Shown piece after piece: positions 12,437 to 24,700 of a stretch of 64,000 nucleotides of DNA. The notes under the pieces are model-generated. The model searched no databases. It saw only the letters and a program-made list of their open reading frames with translations, and was not told the DNA's origin. The DNA is taken from positions 186,001-250,000 of the forward strand of contig CM082598.2 in assembly GCA_040954595.2 (NCBI GenBank). The letters run 5' to 3'. This DNA comes from Balanoglossus misakiensis (Eukaryota > Hemichordata). The position numbers were made by a program, and so were the translations under genes. Every line of letters starts with the position of its first letter. Positions within the stretch are counted from its first letter, which is position 1.

Positions 12437-14700
12437 TGTCGACAATCAATGGCAATCCAAGCAAACAATAACAGGCCAACAACATCAGTAAAAATTCACA
12501 AGCGACGCCGAGTATGTTCGCAGCGCAGATACCTTGACCACCACATCCTAGGAGCCTCTGGCTGTCGACAATCAATGGCAATCCAAGCAAACAATAACAG
12601 GCCAACAACATCAGTAAAAATTCACAAGCAACGCCGAGTATGTTCGCAGCGCAGTTACCTCGACCACCACATCCTAGGAGCCTCTGTGCTGTCGACAATC
12701 AATGGCAATCCAAGCAAACAATAACAGGCCAACAACATCAGTAAAAATTCACAAGCGACGCTGAGTGTGTTCGCAGCGCAGTTACCTCGACCACCACATC
12801 CTAGGAGCCTCTGTGCTGTCGACAATCAATGGCAATCCAAGCAAACAATAACAGGCCAACAACATCAGTAAAAATTCACAAGCGACACCGAGTATGTTCG
12901 CAGCACAGTTACCTCGACCACCACATCCTAGGAGCCTCTGTGCTGTCGACAATCAATGGCAATCCAAGCAAACAATAACAGGCCAACAACATCAGTAAAA
13001 ATTCACAAGCAACGCCGAGTATGTTCGCAGCACAGTTACCTCGACCACCACATCCTAGGAGCCTCTGTGCTGTCGACAATCAATGGCAATCCAAGCAAAC
13101 AATAACAGGCCAACAACATCAGTAAAAATTCACAAGCGACGCCGAGTATGTTCGCAGCGCAGTTACCTCGACCACCACATCCTCTGCGCGTCTCATAGGC
13201 CCAGCCTACGCGGTGACCTAGTCGACAATGACCCCGCCTACAGGCTACAGAAAAGTCGCTACACTTCCAACGAAAAAGGGAATATTACACCCAATAAATG
13301 ACTATCTAAGCAACCAAAATAAAATATTTTTGAATAAAAACAACAGAAAACGATAGAATAAACCTCCGAGAGCCAAAAACGTCTAAAAGCTGCCAGCGGA
13401 CTGCCACACGATCCTCACGGTACGCGGCCATCTTGGCTTCTGAGGGAATTGGGCCTTAGACGGGGTTAGGGGGCTTAAACCAGACTGTCTAACTCGGTAA
13501 AATGGTCTCAATATGGCTTCAGTTGCGGTAGCTCCGATCAGGGAGTGGTTGCCGAAGCCAAGAGACCGATGGTACAACCAGTAAACGACATAAGTCAATA
13601 ATAATAATTTATGAACACGAAAATTCGCCTAAAAATAAAGCCGCTCAAGGACTGCATACAGCGCCTCACCTCTTTCTTAATCGCTAGGAGCCTCTGTGCT
13701 GTCGACAATCAATGGCAATCCAAGCAAACAATAACAGGCCAACAACATCAGTAAAAATTCACAAGCGACACCGAGTATGTTCGCAGCACAGTTACCTCGA
13801 CCACCACATCCTAGGAGCCTCTGTGCTGTCGACAATCAATGGCAATCCAAGCAAACAATAACAGGCCAACAACATCAGTAAAAATTCACAAGCGACACCG
13901 AGTATGTTCGCAGCACAGTTACCTCGACCACCACATCCTAGGAGCCTCTGTGCTGTCGACAATCAATGGCAATCCAAGCAAACAATAACAGGCCAACAAC
14001 ATCAGTAAAAATTCACAAGCAACGCCGAGTATGTTCGCAGCACAGTTACCTCGACCACCACATCCTAGGAGCCTCTGTGCTGTCGACAATCAATGGCAAT
14101 CCAAGCAAACAATAACAGGCCAACAACATCAGTAAAAATTCACAAGCGACGCCGAGTATGTTCGCAGCGCAGTTACCTCGACCACCACATCCTCTGCGCG
14201 TCTCATAGGCCCAGCCTACGCGGTGACCTAGTCGACAATGACCCCGCCTACAGGCTACAGAAAAGTCGCTACACTTCCAACGAAAAAGGGAATATTACAC
14301 CCAATAAATGACTATCTAAGCAACCAAAATAAAATATTTTTGAATAAAAACAACAGAAAACGATAGAATAAACCTCCGAGAGCCAAAAACGTCTAAAAGC
14401 TGCCAGCGGACTGCCACACGATCCTCACGGTACGCGGCCATCTTGGCTTCTGAGGGAATTGGGCCTTAGACGGGGTTAGGGGGCTTAAACCAGACTGTCT
14501 AACTCGGTAAAATGGTCTCAATATGGCTTCAGTTGCGGTAGCTCCGATCAGGGAGTGGTTGCCGAAGCCAAGAGACCGATGGTACAACCAGTAAACGACA
14601 TAAGTCAATAATAATAATTTATGAACACGAAAATTCGCCTAAAAATAAAGCCGCTCAAGGACTGCATACAGCGCCCCACCTCTTTCTTAATCGCTGATGG
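12437..14700. repeat. 127-bp satellite array nested in a 1,010-bp tandem duplication
   Basis: The anchor ATGGCAATCCAAGCAAAC occurs at 12449, 12575, 12702, 12829, 12956 and 13083, then at 13712, 13839, 13966 and 14093. Spacing is 126-127 bp within each block. The two blocks are separated by a roughly 500-bp non-satellite spacer (about 13180-13685) that recurs almost perfectly at 14190-14695. Features in the first block recur exactly 1,010 bp later (for example 13083 and 14093). So a unit of four satellite monomers plus spacer was duplicated in tandem. The open frames in both strands are repeat artefacts: they recur identically and match no family I know. Confidence 0.95.
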
Positions 14701-15425
14701 CGCTTTTCACAAGTTGGATGGTCGCGTCGTACTAGTATATTAGATGCAAGTACGCAGCGGTTTAGCACCAGGTACGGACGATTTGTAAGAAGCTTAATTA
14801 TCCCGCAGTGATTTTAAATGAAAAGATGGTGGACATAGAGAGCAGCAATACTGATACTTATTTTTCGTGTTGTGTCTGTATCGTCATATTAGTCAAATGG
14901 CATAATTGCTCTTGCTCGTAATGAAAAGAATTTTCCCTAGAGAGAAGGTAATTGAAATTTGAAACATATTTTCCGTAATAAACTTATTGCTTTTGTTTAA
15001 TCTTACTATTACATGTACATTCTAATAAGGCTGCGTTGCATTGGCAGAAAACAGAAGCTGTCTGGTTCGTGGTGGATTTTGAAGAAGATAGGGTCCGAGG
15101 TCAAGATATGAAGCATGATATCACGTGATACAATGATTTATCGCTGGAAGCTACTTGAACAAATCACCCAGGCAACGGTGTGTCGGGGCTCGGGCTTGGA
15201 AGAGTGACCGTTACCAAATTATCGGCTTTTCAAAAGGGACCATTAAGGGGACATTAAAGGCCACTTCCACGCGCATACACCAAAGGAAACGCCTGGGGCA
15301 ACCAGGTCAAAGTTCACAGTGAATGCTTCAATAAAAGCAAGTAGCCCCAATCTGGAAAGAGATAAGTTTTGATTGAAAGGAGCGCTTTCTAGAATGGTTG
15401 TTTGCTCGATTTCAATCCACGTTGT
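14701..15425. other. Non-coding stretch
   Basis: No gene seen between the satellite and the compound microsatellite. Confidence 0.4.
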
Positions 15426-15664
<239 letters not shown>

Positions 15665-18600
15665 ATACATATATATATATGAATCCAACGTTATCGTATG
15701 CCTTTGCACTAATTTGTTGCACTGTCCGCCCTCTTTCGCTTTTGTTCTGAAACAGTCCAACTTTAAGATGGCGTCTACCATTTGCATAATTTTAGGGTTT
15801 GCTAAACCCTCTTTTGAACTGATGCAAATCTCTGCCGCGGGCAACTGCGTTGAATACAGTCGAAGGGGACGAAACAAGGCAGACTCACGAAAATGGTCCC
15901 CCTTGGAGCTTAGCATAGTCTTGGATGTATAGTCAAAGCAGGTATAGGGAGGCAATAAGTATGAAAAGGTTGCATCTAGGGTAATGTCCATAATACAGGC
16001 ATCGTCAATACCCCTGTCTTTCTACTGCTACCGGAAAAGTTTTCTTCCGCCACACTATGAAAAGATCTCTTTTGTATGGCCATCAAAGGACGAACAAAAG
16101 ACCAAGGGACGTGAGAACGACTCTGGAAAGGGGATTTGTCAGGTCGTTTGCATAATTTCCATATAAAACAATGTTTGTACATGTACTTGGATTTCAGGTT
16201 GCAATGTTGTTCGTTGCTAACTTTATTCTCAAATGTATGGACAAGAAACTGCAAAACAGAACTGACTAAACTTATATATACGGTCTACAGGACAAAATGA
16301 AAAAAATCTTTCTCTGAGATAAAATTAATGTACAACTATAATCTTCAATCACGGACGCCCAATGACATATTTTAAACACACAGTAAGCCGAGAAAATGCA
16401 GGGATAGTTGTCTATGCCTGTCCCCACATCACCTGTAGAAACAACAGGTGTTTAGATTTCGCCAAATAGAGACTTGATTCTTTCAGAAAACGTCACTGTC
16501 TTCACGGATATGATAGAGACTGTCGTGTCCGAAGAGTGATGCCAGGATCTTTCGATGCTCCACACCACTTCTATTCCGCCTCATTGGACATCATTTTTTT
16601 CACTGACACAGTTCCAGCGAATCGGAACGGTGAACTGAAAAGCCGTGTCTTGTCAGCAAGCAAATCTTAAAACTGCCACTTTAAACGATCATCAATAACC
16701 AACAGCAATTTTAATGTTTCCGGTTTGCAATTGTGACGCGTTGCCCCGACGAGGTCACAACACAAGCTTGAAGACGAAAACATCATGATTCCATCGCTTT
16801 ATGAGTCTGTAAAGGGGTGTTCTATGTTGCCTTCACGAATGTGGGTTTCTAAAAGAAGAATGGACCATTTCCAGTGATTCTGAACAAAGTTTCACAATTT
16901 TCCCACAATTAGTGACAGTTACTCGAGACCAATTTTGCCATCGGCGTTAAATCGTTCCAATGACTGCGCTGATGACTTGCCGTACGGACCACTGGACAAG
17001 ATAAAACCCAAAGCCTAAAAGGTCACAAGGTTAAAACACAAGCCGATACAAGCTGTGCACTAACATCTCTTACCCATGACGTCATTGGAAGAAGATTTAG
17101 GTCGCTGTCCCATGAATTATATCACGACTACTATTTTTGACTACCTTTGCGGGTCAAATGCCTCCGCCTTATCCGTTTTCCTCCCCCACCTGTAAACACA
17201 AATCACGTACATTACCTGTTCCGTTGGTTTGGGGGATGAATGCTCCCTTATTTGCGGTTGCACTGCGGGTGTTTGGGGTCAAAATAGAGACAAGCGGAAC
17301 CGACTTTTACTCTCTGTGTTTTCCGAAGAGGAATGCTGTGTCGTGTTACTTCAAATTTCCGGTGAAGGGAGCGGGATCTATCACCTCCTTTGTGTAATGT
17401 AGTTTCAGAAAAAAACAGTTGACAACAAGATGGCTAAAATCGTTCCTCTGTTAAAAATACCGGCTACATGATAACTGACTGCCCTTGAATGAGTAGTTAA
17501 ATCGAGAATTGAGTCACCTATAGTTTATTATCGACACTGTACGGTCGACATTACATCTATGTGGCATTCCCGGTTCGTTATACTGTGGGGGGGGGGGGGG
17601 ACTTGTATGCAATGTCTCTGGGGGTGGGGGAGTGTTAAAATTAAAATTGTGGTAGTAACTTTAATTGCATGAGCTCAGTTCACAGCCAGCGAAAGTCATG
17701 CAATGACCCAAAATGGCCCAATGAGAAGATCCAGAGAATATTGAAGACTTTTGGATGATAATTTGAGGTAAACAATTACAAACTGCAAAATGTACCGTAC
17801 ACTGCAGTTTGGACTGTTTTCTGTAGTGTTTGCTCGCGTACGACCCTTTTACGCTGAACACACACTGTTTGTAGAAGCGTAAGAACGTTTGCCACGGAAA
17901 ATATTGACAGACCTGGTCTGTCAACAAAACTGACAAACCTTCCAATGTGTCAGCATTTGCTGCCTGGAATGTCTGTAGTTAATTATATTCAAGGTTTAAC
18001 AAAGAAGAAGAGAGATATTCACTCTGGAAGACAAATTTGTATCAGACAGGGGTAGATGATGTGAACATAATGGAGAATCCATTGTAGTCTGTTCTCTTCT
18101 GAAACTGTAGTTTACAAAATTCAGTGGGTTTGCCTTCTTAGAGATATCTTTGACTGAATTTTGGTCTGAGTTTGCGAAGCAAGGTATTTTTTTTCTATTG
18201 CCTTTGAACGCGAGAGGTTATCACCATCATCGTAATAAATATGATGAATGGGTCGTAAATTTTGTCCTTTGGTGATCAGTAGTTGTTTTACCAGTAGCGC
18301 AGTGATCTACTATACGAATGTACATGTATAGTTGAAGACATGAACAAAGAGAGAGGCACATGCAGTATGTGCCCGCGTTTTGGTTACTGTCAAGTGTCCA
18401 GAACCATTGATGAAATTCTGACAAGTGGTTTGGCGAAAATTTGTGTATTTATGGCCACAACGGATCTGGCTGCACAGTGGAGTTAATCCTAACGCCAATG
18501 CAATGCACTACTGCGATGAAAAGTATCCATTCATGACTAGAACCCTAGTTCTATTAGCGTAAACAGAAAAAAACAGTATGTGTGCTTTAGAAATCCCCCA

Positions 18601-19560
18601 ACGCCCGCATTATTGTCCTCTTAGTGACTGGTCAAGCTTGCCAGACTAAACTTTTAACCTTTTTCAAGATCACAGTTTGCCCGTTGGGCCCGCATGCTAG
18701 GACGAAGGGTGAACGGGTTATCGCAGTGGAAATATCGTGTAGGTGCGGCTACCATAGATCAATGGTATTGTATAGATAGGGGGTCTTTTAAGGTTCTAAG
18801 AGCAAAGTTCGCATCCTGACTGCTCTGTTAGCGCGGGACATCTTTGATTGAAGCATGGAGTCAACACTCAACAAAGTGGTCCTCACCAATTCCCCCACCT
18901 TAGTCGTGGATGAGCAGATATATCGGCAGTTTGAGTTTGACGAGTTTGGACGTGGACAAACTTAAATGAGAGTTTACTTCTCAGGTATATGAACTATTAT
19001 ACAATCTATTTGATTCGCACAGACTCTAACCTCGCCTGACACAGAATTCTTTGTATTACCTGAGCTACAAAACAAAGTACATGTACTGTTGCTGATGTTT
19101 TTCTAAGACCTTTTTCCAGGTACAGCCATGTATCAACCACAGAAACATCGGCGAACATTTAGTACAAATGATAAGGTAGCCATACCATGGTGACGGTTTT
19201 CGAGGTGTCCTGCCAACACCAAACCTAAATGTTTGTGATCTGTTTCTGTGATACTGTTCAGTACTTCTTATCACCGTTTGACCTACAATCTGGCTATTCA
19301 AATTGGAGACACGGTATTGACTACGTTATCTTCTCCTTCCGGAAGTTTAAACACTGCCTGGGTGTGCGTAACCTTATTTTTTTTTCCTTCTGTACATCGT
19401 GTATCATAAATAACGCAGGTCGTTCAGTGTTAGGTCACGCATTTTGAATTCAGACTTAGCGTCGTGTTCACCTGCGGTCTCACTTGCAGAGACATCACAA
19501 ACACCAAATGAGGTTCTCAGTCACAAAAAAGTCACACGCTCCGACGTAAACTTTGGATCA
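15665..19560. other. Intergenic stretch, no gene recognised
   Basis: Only short, unrelated open frames. A poly-G run occurs at 17586-17600. Nothing else can be supported. Confidence 0.4.
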
Positions 19561-19565
19561 TAATT

Positions 19566-19576
19566 TTATTCTGTTT
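19566..19576 (-). terminator. Possible polyadenylation signal of the ASCL1/2-type gene
   Basis: On the minus strand AATAAA occurs in AT-rich sequence about 0.7 kb past the proposed 3'UTR acceptor at 20277. The assignment to the bHLH gene depends on that intron being real. Confidence 0.3.
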
Positions 19577-20277
19577 ATCAAAATATTCATTTTTATACAT
19601 CAATATAAAATTATAAAAAGACATTTTATTGTGTATTAGAAAAATAGATATTCTACGAACCTGGCCATGAAAGCGGAGAATAATTATGGAAGTGGACAGC
19701 GACTCATAGCCTCTTTATAAATAGAGGAGTAAAATTGATTTGGAACTTATAACAAGCCGCAACAGAACAATCTATAGTATTTACAAATTAAATTTCGGAA
19801 TACTTACAGATATTTAAAGTTCATAACCGAAGACAAAAGCACAGTGGTATAAAAATAATTCAGGAAAACAAATTGTCTTTTTATCTTTCACAAAAAAGAA
19901 GTTATCAAAAAATATATAACTTCCAGTTTGGCAGTGTTTCCTCTCAGTCTTTGCATATGTACACATTTCAACAATATTTGGCAGTGAAACGACAGTTCTC
20001 TCCTTTGGAGAAGAATCTTCTTCTTCTTCTTCCTCTTCAACTTGGACTCCCAAGTTAGTCAAGATTCCGCGGACGGTTGTCTTAACATAGCGGTGTACAG
20101 TTTTTGTTTCGTCCAATGGTCGAGTGGCCTGTCCGTGCGCGCCACACGTTTAGTGTCAGACCTTTACATCAAGCGCACTGGCCACACCCTTCAAGGTTGC
20201 TATTCAGTATCTTGAAAGAGTCGTATCTCTCTCCTTTGTAAGATTCCATGATTGCAGTCTCCTTATTTGCATAAGCC

Positions 20278-21244
20278 CTGTTTGGAGGGAAAAGAATAAG
20301 ACTTTATTAGGCACGCTATCCATGCTGACATCAAATCGAGATAAAAGCTCCAATACACGCCGATCAATCAGCGCACAGCGGCACGCGTCACTGTACCATT
20401 TTAACATAAATCACCCCCTTCTTTGGGAGCGCCCTAGAGACGGCCTGTCCAGTCTAGCGACGGGGGCAGGACCCCTTCCTTAATTCACCGGCACGCTCCT
20501 CTTTCCTCCAGGCCCAACAAACAATTAAGGCCCTGGGGGGCTGGAAGTGCCGCGTGCCTTGCTCTGAAACTGTGCCCAACACTATAGCTTGCTAATAATG
20601 GCTTCCTCTGTGTCCAGACCAATCAGACAGCGCCTTACATTGTAAGCCGAATTGAAATACGGGGGCTGACTTGATCCCCGGAGAGTTTATGTAAGCCGGC
20701 TTTTGTTTGGTTTCAAGGAGGAAAAGACGTCTTAAAATATCCACTAAATGTAATGACCAGATAATAATCGCAAAGTAAGAGGTACCACGTGCTAAGTCCA
20801 AAACGAGGCTTCAAAATCGGATCACTCCTACAATACTTTTCTTTCGCCAAGAAGAAAGTTAGATGCAAGTCCGTGGGGATGGTTCCCAAGCATACCGCTA
20901 CACATCTTGTAGCCCAGACAATTTCATTTTATCCAATCTGAACGATAATGAGAACTAGACAAGAAAAAAGTTTCCCTGAGAAAGCGAGAAACGCAATTAT
21001 TGATTGTCGTCTTTTGTTGCCGTTTCAGTGTCCGACCAACGTCATCCCGAAACAAAAGATGTCAAAACATTTCACCGAGAACACGATTCTGATTTTTTTC
21101 TCTGGTCTCATTAACAAATCTGAGATTTCACTCGCTTGTTCACAACTAAAGTTTCGGCCGGGGACCAAGTCATTAGAATGATTCCTGTCTGAAACACTAA
21201 ATTGGCCTGAAAGAAAATCTTGAAGTTTTAATATGTCTTCTCAC
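20278..21244 (-). other. Probable 3'UTR intron of the ASCL1/2-type gene
   Basis: About 40 bp after the stop codon the minus strand has a good donor, AACAG|GTGAGA (exon ends at 21245). A pyrimidine-rich acceptor, CCCTCCAAACAG|GG, follows, with the exon starting at 20277. Vertebrate ASCL1 also has an intron in its 3'UTR (established knowledge), which makes this arrangement plausible. Confidence 0.45.
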
Positions 21245-21285
21245 CTGTTGCTTCTGTGAAATTCTTAAAGGAGATGGCTCTAATT

Positions 21286-21798
21286 TCAAAACCACGTCGT
21301 AAAGTCGAGAAGTTCTTCTTCTTCTGGGCTGAGAGGATCACACGACGATCCTTCAGACGAGTAGGATGGAGTTGGAGAGCTGGAGAGTGAACAGGTTGGC
21401 GATAATGACCCATTGAAAGCGGCGTTCACGGCGTCAGCTTCGTCCAATAACTCCTGAAGTTGCCTGATGTAATCCACGGCCGATCGGAGAGTCTCTACTT
21501 TACTCATCTTTTTGTTGTTAGCACCGTTGGGGAGCTGTTCCCTCAAACTTGCGAAACCCATGTTGACTAGTTTGACGCGATTTCTCTCACGTTCATTCCT
21601 CCTGGCAACGGCAGCCGGTTGTTGCTGTGGCAGTGAGTACGGAAAGTTCAGCCGTCTCTTACACCTGACAAGTTCTGGTGGAGAGTCGGTTATCGAGCGC
21701 TTTAACGGTTTCGTCCGCGTCGACTGGACGTTCGAACAGTTTGAGTTCACAAATACACAAGACGTTTGTAAGACTTTATCAGGCGTCGTGTTCTCCAT
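21286..21798 (-). CDS. ascl1: Achaete-scute homologue, ASCL1/ASCL2 type
   Basis: A complete 170-residue proneural bHLH transcription factor, expected to pair with an E-protein and activate E-box targets including Notch ligands (family knowledge). The bHLH spans about residues 65-119. The basic region is [15 protein letters not shown], the loop [16 protein letters not shown], and helix 2 [15 protein letters not shown]. After a Ser/Pro-rich linker comes the C-terminal signature [17 protein letters not shown], nearly the vertebrate ASCL1 ending. There is no long poly-Gln/Ala tract before the bHLH, so it is shorter than mammalian ASCL1. The ATG at 21798 begins MENTTPDK. The coding region is intronless, as usual for the family, with a probable 3'UTR intron. 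A second, divergent family member lies 10.4 kb further on in the same orientation. The symbol denotes the ASCL1/2 group; one-to-one orthology was not tested. Confidence 0.95.
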   Translation of the reverse strand: MENTTPDKVLQTSCVFVNSNCSNVQSTRTKPLKRSITDSPPELVRCKRRLNFPYSLPQQQPAAVARRNERERNRVKLVNMGFASLREQLPNGANNKKMSKVETLRSAVDYIRQLQELLDEADAVNAAFNGSLSPTCSLSSSPTPSYSSEGSSCDPLSPEEEELLDFTTWF

Positions 21799-24700
21799 CG
21801 TATATTCCTGGGCAGTGGTTTGCGTTCGTGAAGGTGGCAGTGTTGTTGCTCTGGTCCTTGGTTTGGCGTGTGCCGAGAATGCGGCAAGGGTCCTGACCCA
21901 GCACGAGGAAACTAGCTAGTGAAAAAAGCGTCTCTGGAGTTCGGCGTTTTCTTGGTCTGTTGTTTATCGAAATACCCTTATGCGAGGCACCGCCCCTTTT
22001 CCAAGTTCTTTGATTAGCGGACGCTTGTTGTGTTAATGCGCGCGCTACTCGCGTGGACAACACAAAGGGACAAACAATCCGGTGCGTTCAACCATTTAGA
22101 ATACGGAACCGTCACTATAGATTTGACAGCGAGGAGAAGTCGGCGCGCGAACCGATTTACATATGAATAACACCAGTAAGAGCTCATGTGTAAATATCTG
22201 ACTGCACGCGTGGGGGTTGATAACAAGTCTGCAAATAAAAGGAGGGGGGAATCGCTGAAGCTCTTTACGAGGCCCAAATAATGCAAATAAGTACACTCTG
22301 AACTTCAAAAGATGCGCCAATCATGGTAATTACATACTTAGTATGCAAATCACGGATTTCTATGACAAACAGGTACCCTGTAGTTGGGTCTAGGCCATCC
22401 AAGTCTCATTCAGGCCAATTGGCCCTACATAAACTTTGAACTGCCAAAATGCAGAGTTTTATTGGTGGAAACCGTCAAAAATTGTCAACGTTAATCGTAA
22501 AGTTAAGAAATCAGACTGATTACTAGTCTATCTTTGTGGTTGGAACATGCACGACTCGTCGAACGCTTCTGCGACTCGCGACCTGAGACTGAAGACGTAC
22601 CACTGAGGCGTGCATGTCAAGTAACGCCAAGAAGCGCACAGAAACCAGCTTTGTTTGTAAGGCTGAGGACTTTTGGTTTTAAACACGTTGCTTGGTACAA
22701 GCAAGAAGGAAAACTAGCAAGCCCGCCAATGTTCGCCAAGTCGCACATTCAAATAGTGCAGGGAAAAAAACGGTAGCAGCTATTTAGTCCATTCACACAG
22801 GTCTTTTCACGGTGATACAGTGTTTTCTTTAGTTATACCGTAATTAATCATATTCAAATGTCTATTGTGGCCGTGCGTCAGAGATAGCTCATTGATAAAT
22901 ACAAGAATGGGGTCCGCTCATTATAACGGTTCTGGTATTCATCTGTATATTTTAACTTGATTTTATTCACAATAGCAAACGATTTAGCAATGCCAGTTAC
23001 GCGCCTAGCGTCAAAATACGCTGGAACAAAATGTTTGATTTGTTTTACCGCGTCACGGGCTGCTCTGAATGAAGATTGTGCGACCATGCAGCACACAAGT
23101 GGCTCAAGTGTGATGCGCAGTCGGCAAGTTATGTCGGCATGCGCATCTTCTAATGGCAAGGTGCAAAGGATGTCTTCACTTTGGCGCCAAAATTGCAAAT
23201 TCTAGAAAGAAGCAGGTTGTTGGCTCAAGTTGTAAACTATTACTTCAGTTAGCAATCGCTCTCTCTCCTTCTTTCTCAATCTGCGGATAAGCCGTTACCA
23301 TATCATGAAATGTACATAGCCATGTCGTATTTCCTCTAAACGAGATTCTGTAACTATGGAAACTGAAACTACCTCATCCCTTGAACGATTTGGCAACACA
23401 TGTTTTTAAAGAATCTATCATAACAGGGAACATCATCTTCACCATAAACTTGATTCGGGGCAAAACAAGTCTGAGGGAGCTCACGCTTCTTATGCATGTT
23501 TGCTAATGGCTAGATTTCCACGCGTTGTTTATAAGGTTTTATTCACAGGCGTTTGCAGTTGGGCCTTACACGCGCGAAATTGTAAAACTTAAAAGAAACG
23601 GGAATGTGAACGAGGAGAACAAAAAAGACCCTGGCTAAACAAAGTGTCCATATCCAGCGGCTGAATCCTGGACCATACAATTGCAAATTTTCTTCATAAT
23701 TACAGACGGTGCTATTAGCCAAACAAGCATGAAAGGTCCACGTACGTGCCGAGAATATTATCGTCTCCTTTTTAATCTTCAAACACGAGACGGGGTCTGA
23801 CTTGAGAGATTGACAAACCAAGACACTTCGCCGTGGAGAACACCTCCTAGTATAATTGAGCTTTTGGGATTTCATAGAAAATTATTATGAGATAAAACGG
23901 ACAGTAAAAGAAATCACCACTTATTTAATTTTTGAAAAATAATATGTAGTGCCTATATTCAACAAATTCCACAGCGGCTTGGCCATGTGGGTTGTATTAT
24001 TAAGCGAAACAGTGCACCCTATTTTCGTATCTTTAGCGATTATCTATCTATCAGTAAGCTCCAATGTCGGTGTTATCAAACTAATCTTCCTCACAGTCTT
24101 ATCAAATCTCAACATATAAAAAATAATTGCCTATTTTGTAGTTTGACGACAAGAGATACATGTGCGTCGAAACCAATTTTAATCTGTCATTTTCCTTCGC
24201 GGCTGTGCGCACTGAACAGTTTTTCAAGATGTGCATTCATAACAGGGAACTTTGGGATGTCATCTGCGTTTTGGGCCCGGGTCTTATCAACACCCCCTCT
24301 TCGTAAAGTCAGACAGTTTTACTATGAAATACTAGAAGACCATCTCTTAGAAAATAGACTGGGCGAGAGAGGGGGCCCTCTTTCACCATGTTGCAAACAA
24401 AGGACGGCCTTCATACAGATTCTTTAGAAGAACTTCAATACGACGCGTATTCACCACATATGAATGGATGCTGGGGACATTAGCTTTCTGGGGCCATCCA
24501 CAAACCAATACGCCCCTGCAGCGGAAGGCGATTGGTCTAGCGTTCTCTCTGTCTCACTTGCACGCACCACTGCTTCAAAGAAGCTATGAAAGAACAGCTA
24601 ACAATACAGAATGCTGTCTTTAAGGACGAACTCTCTTTCTCTCCCTAGCATAGCACTCTTTCCAATTCAACAGAGAATGAATATTGTCCGCGCAAACTGC

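Noticed and set aside
12369-14608. Open frames of 70-110 codons repeated in the satellite region
   Set aside because: They recur because the DNA repeats; there is no domain, no splice context and no sign of selection on the frame.
19814-20116. 100-codon minus-strand frame with a Glu run
   Set aside because: It lies in the proposed 3'UTR exon of the ASCL1/2-type gene. The Glu run is a CTT microsatellite.
21512-21919. 135-codon plus-strand frame
   Set aside because: Shadow of the bHLH gene on the opposite strand.
23987-24427. 146-codon open frame
   Set aside because: Composition is random and there is no domain or splice context. A frame of this length is expected by chance in 64 kb.
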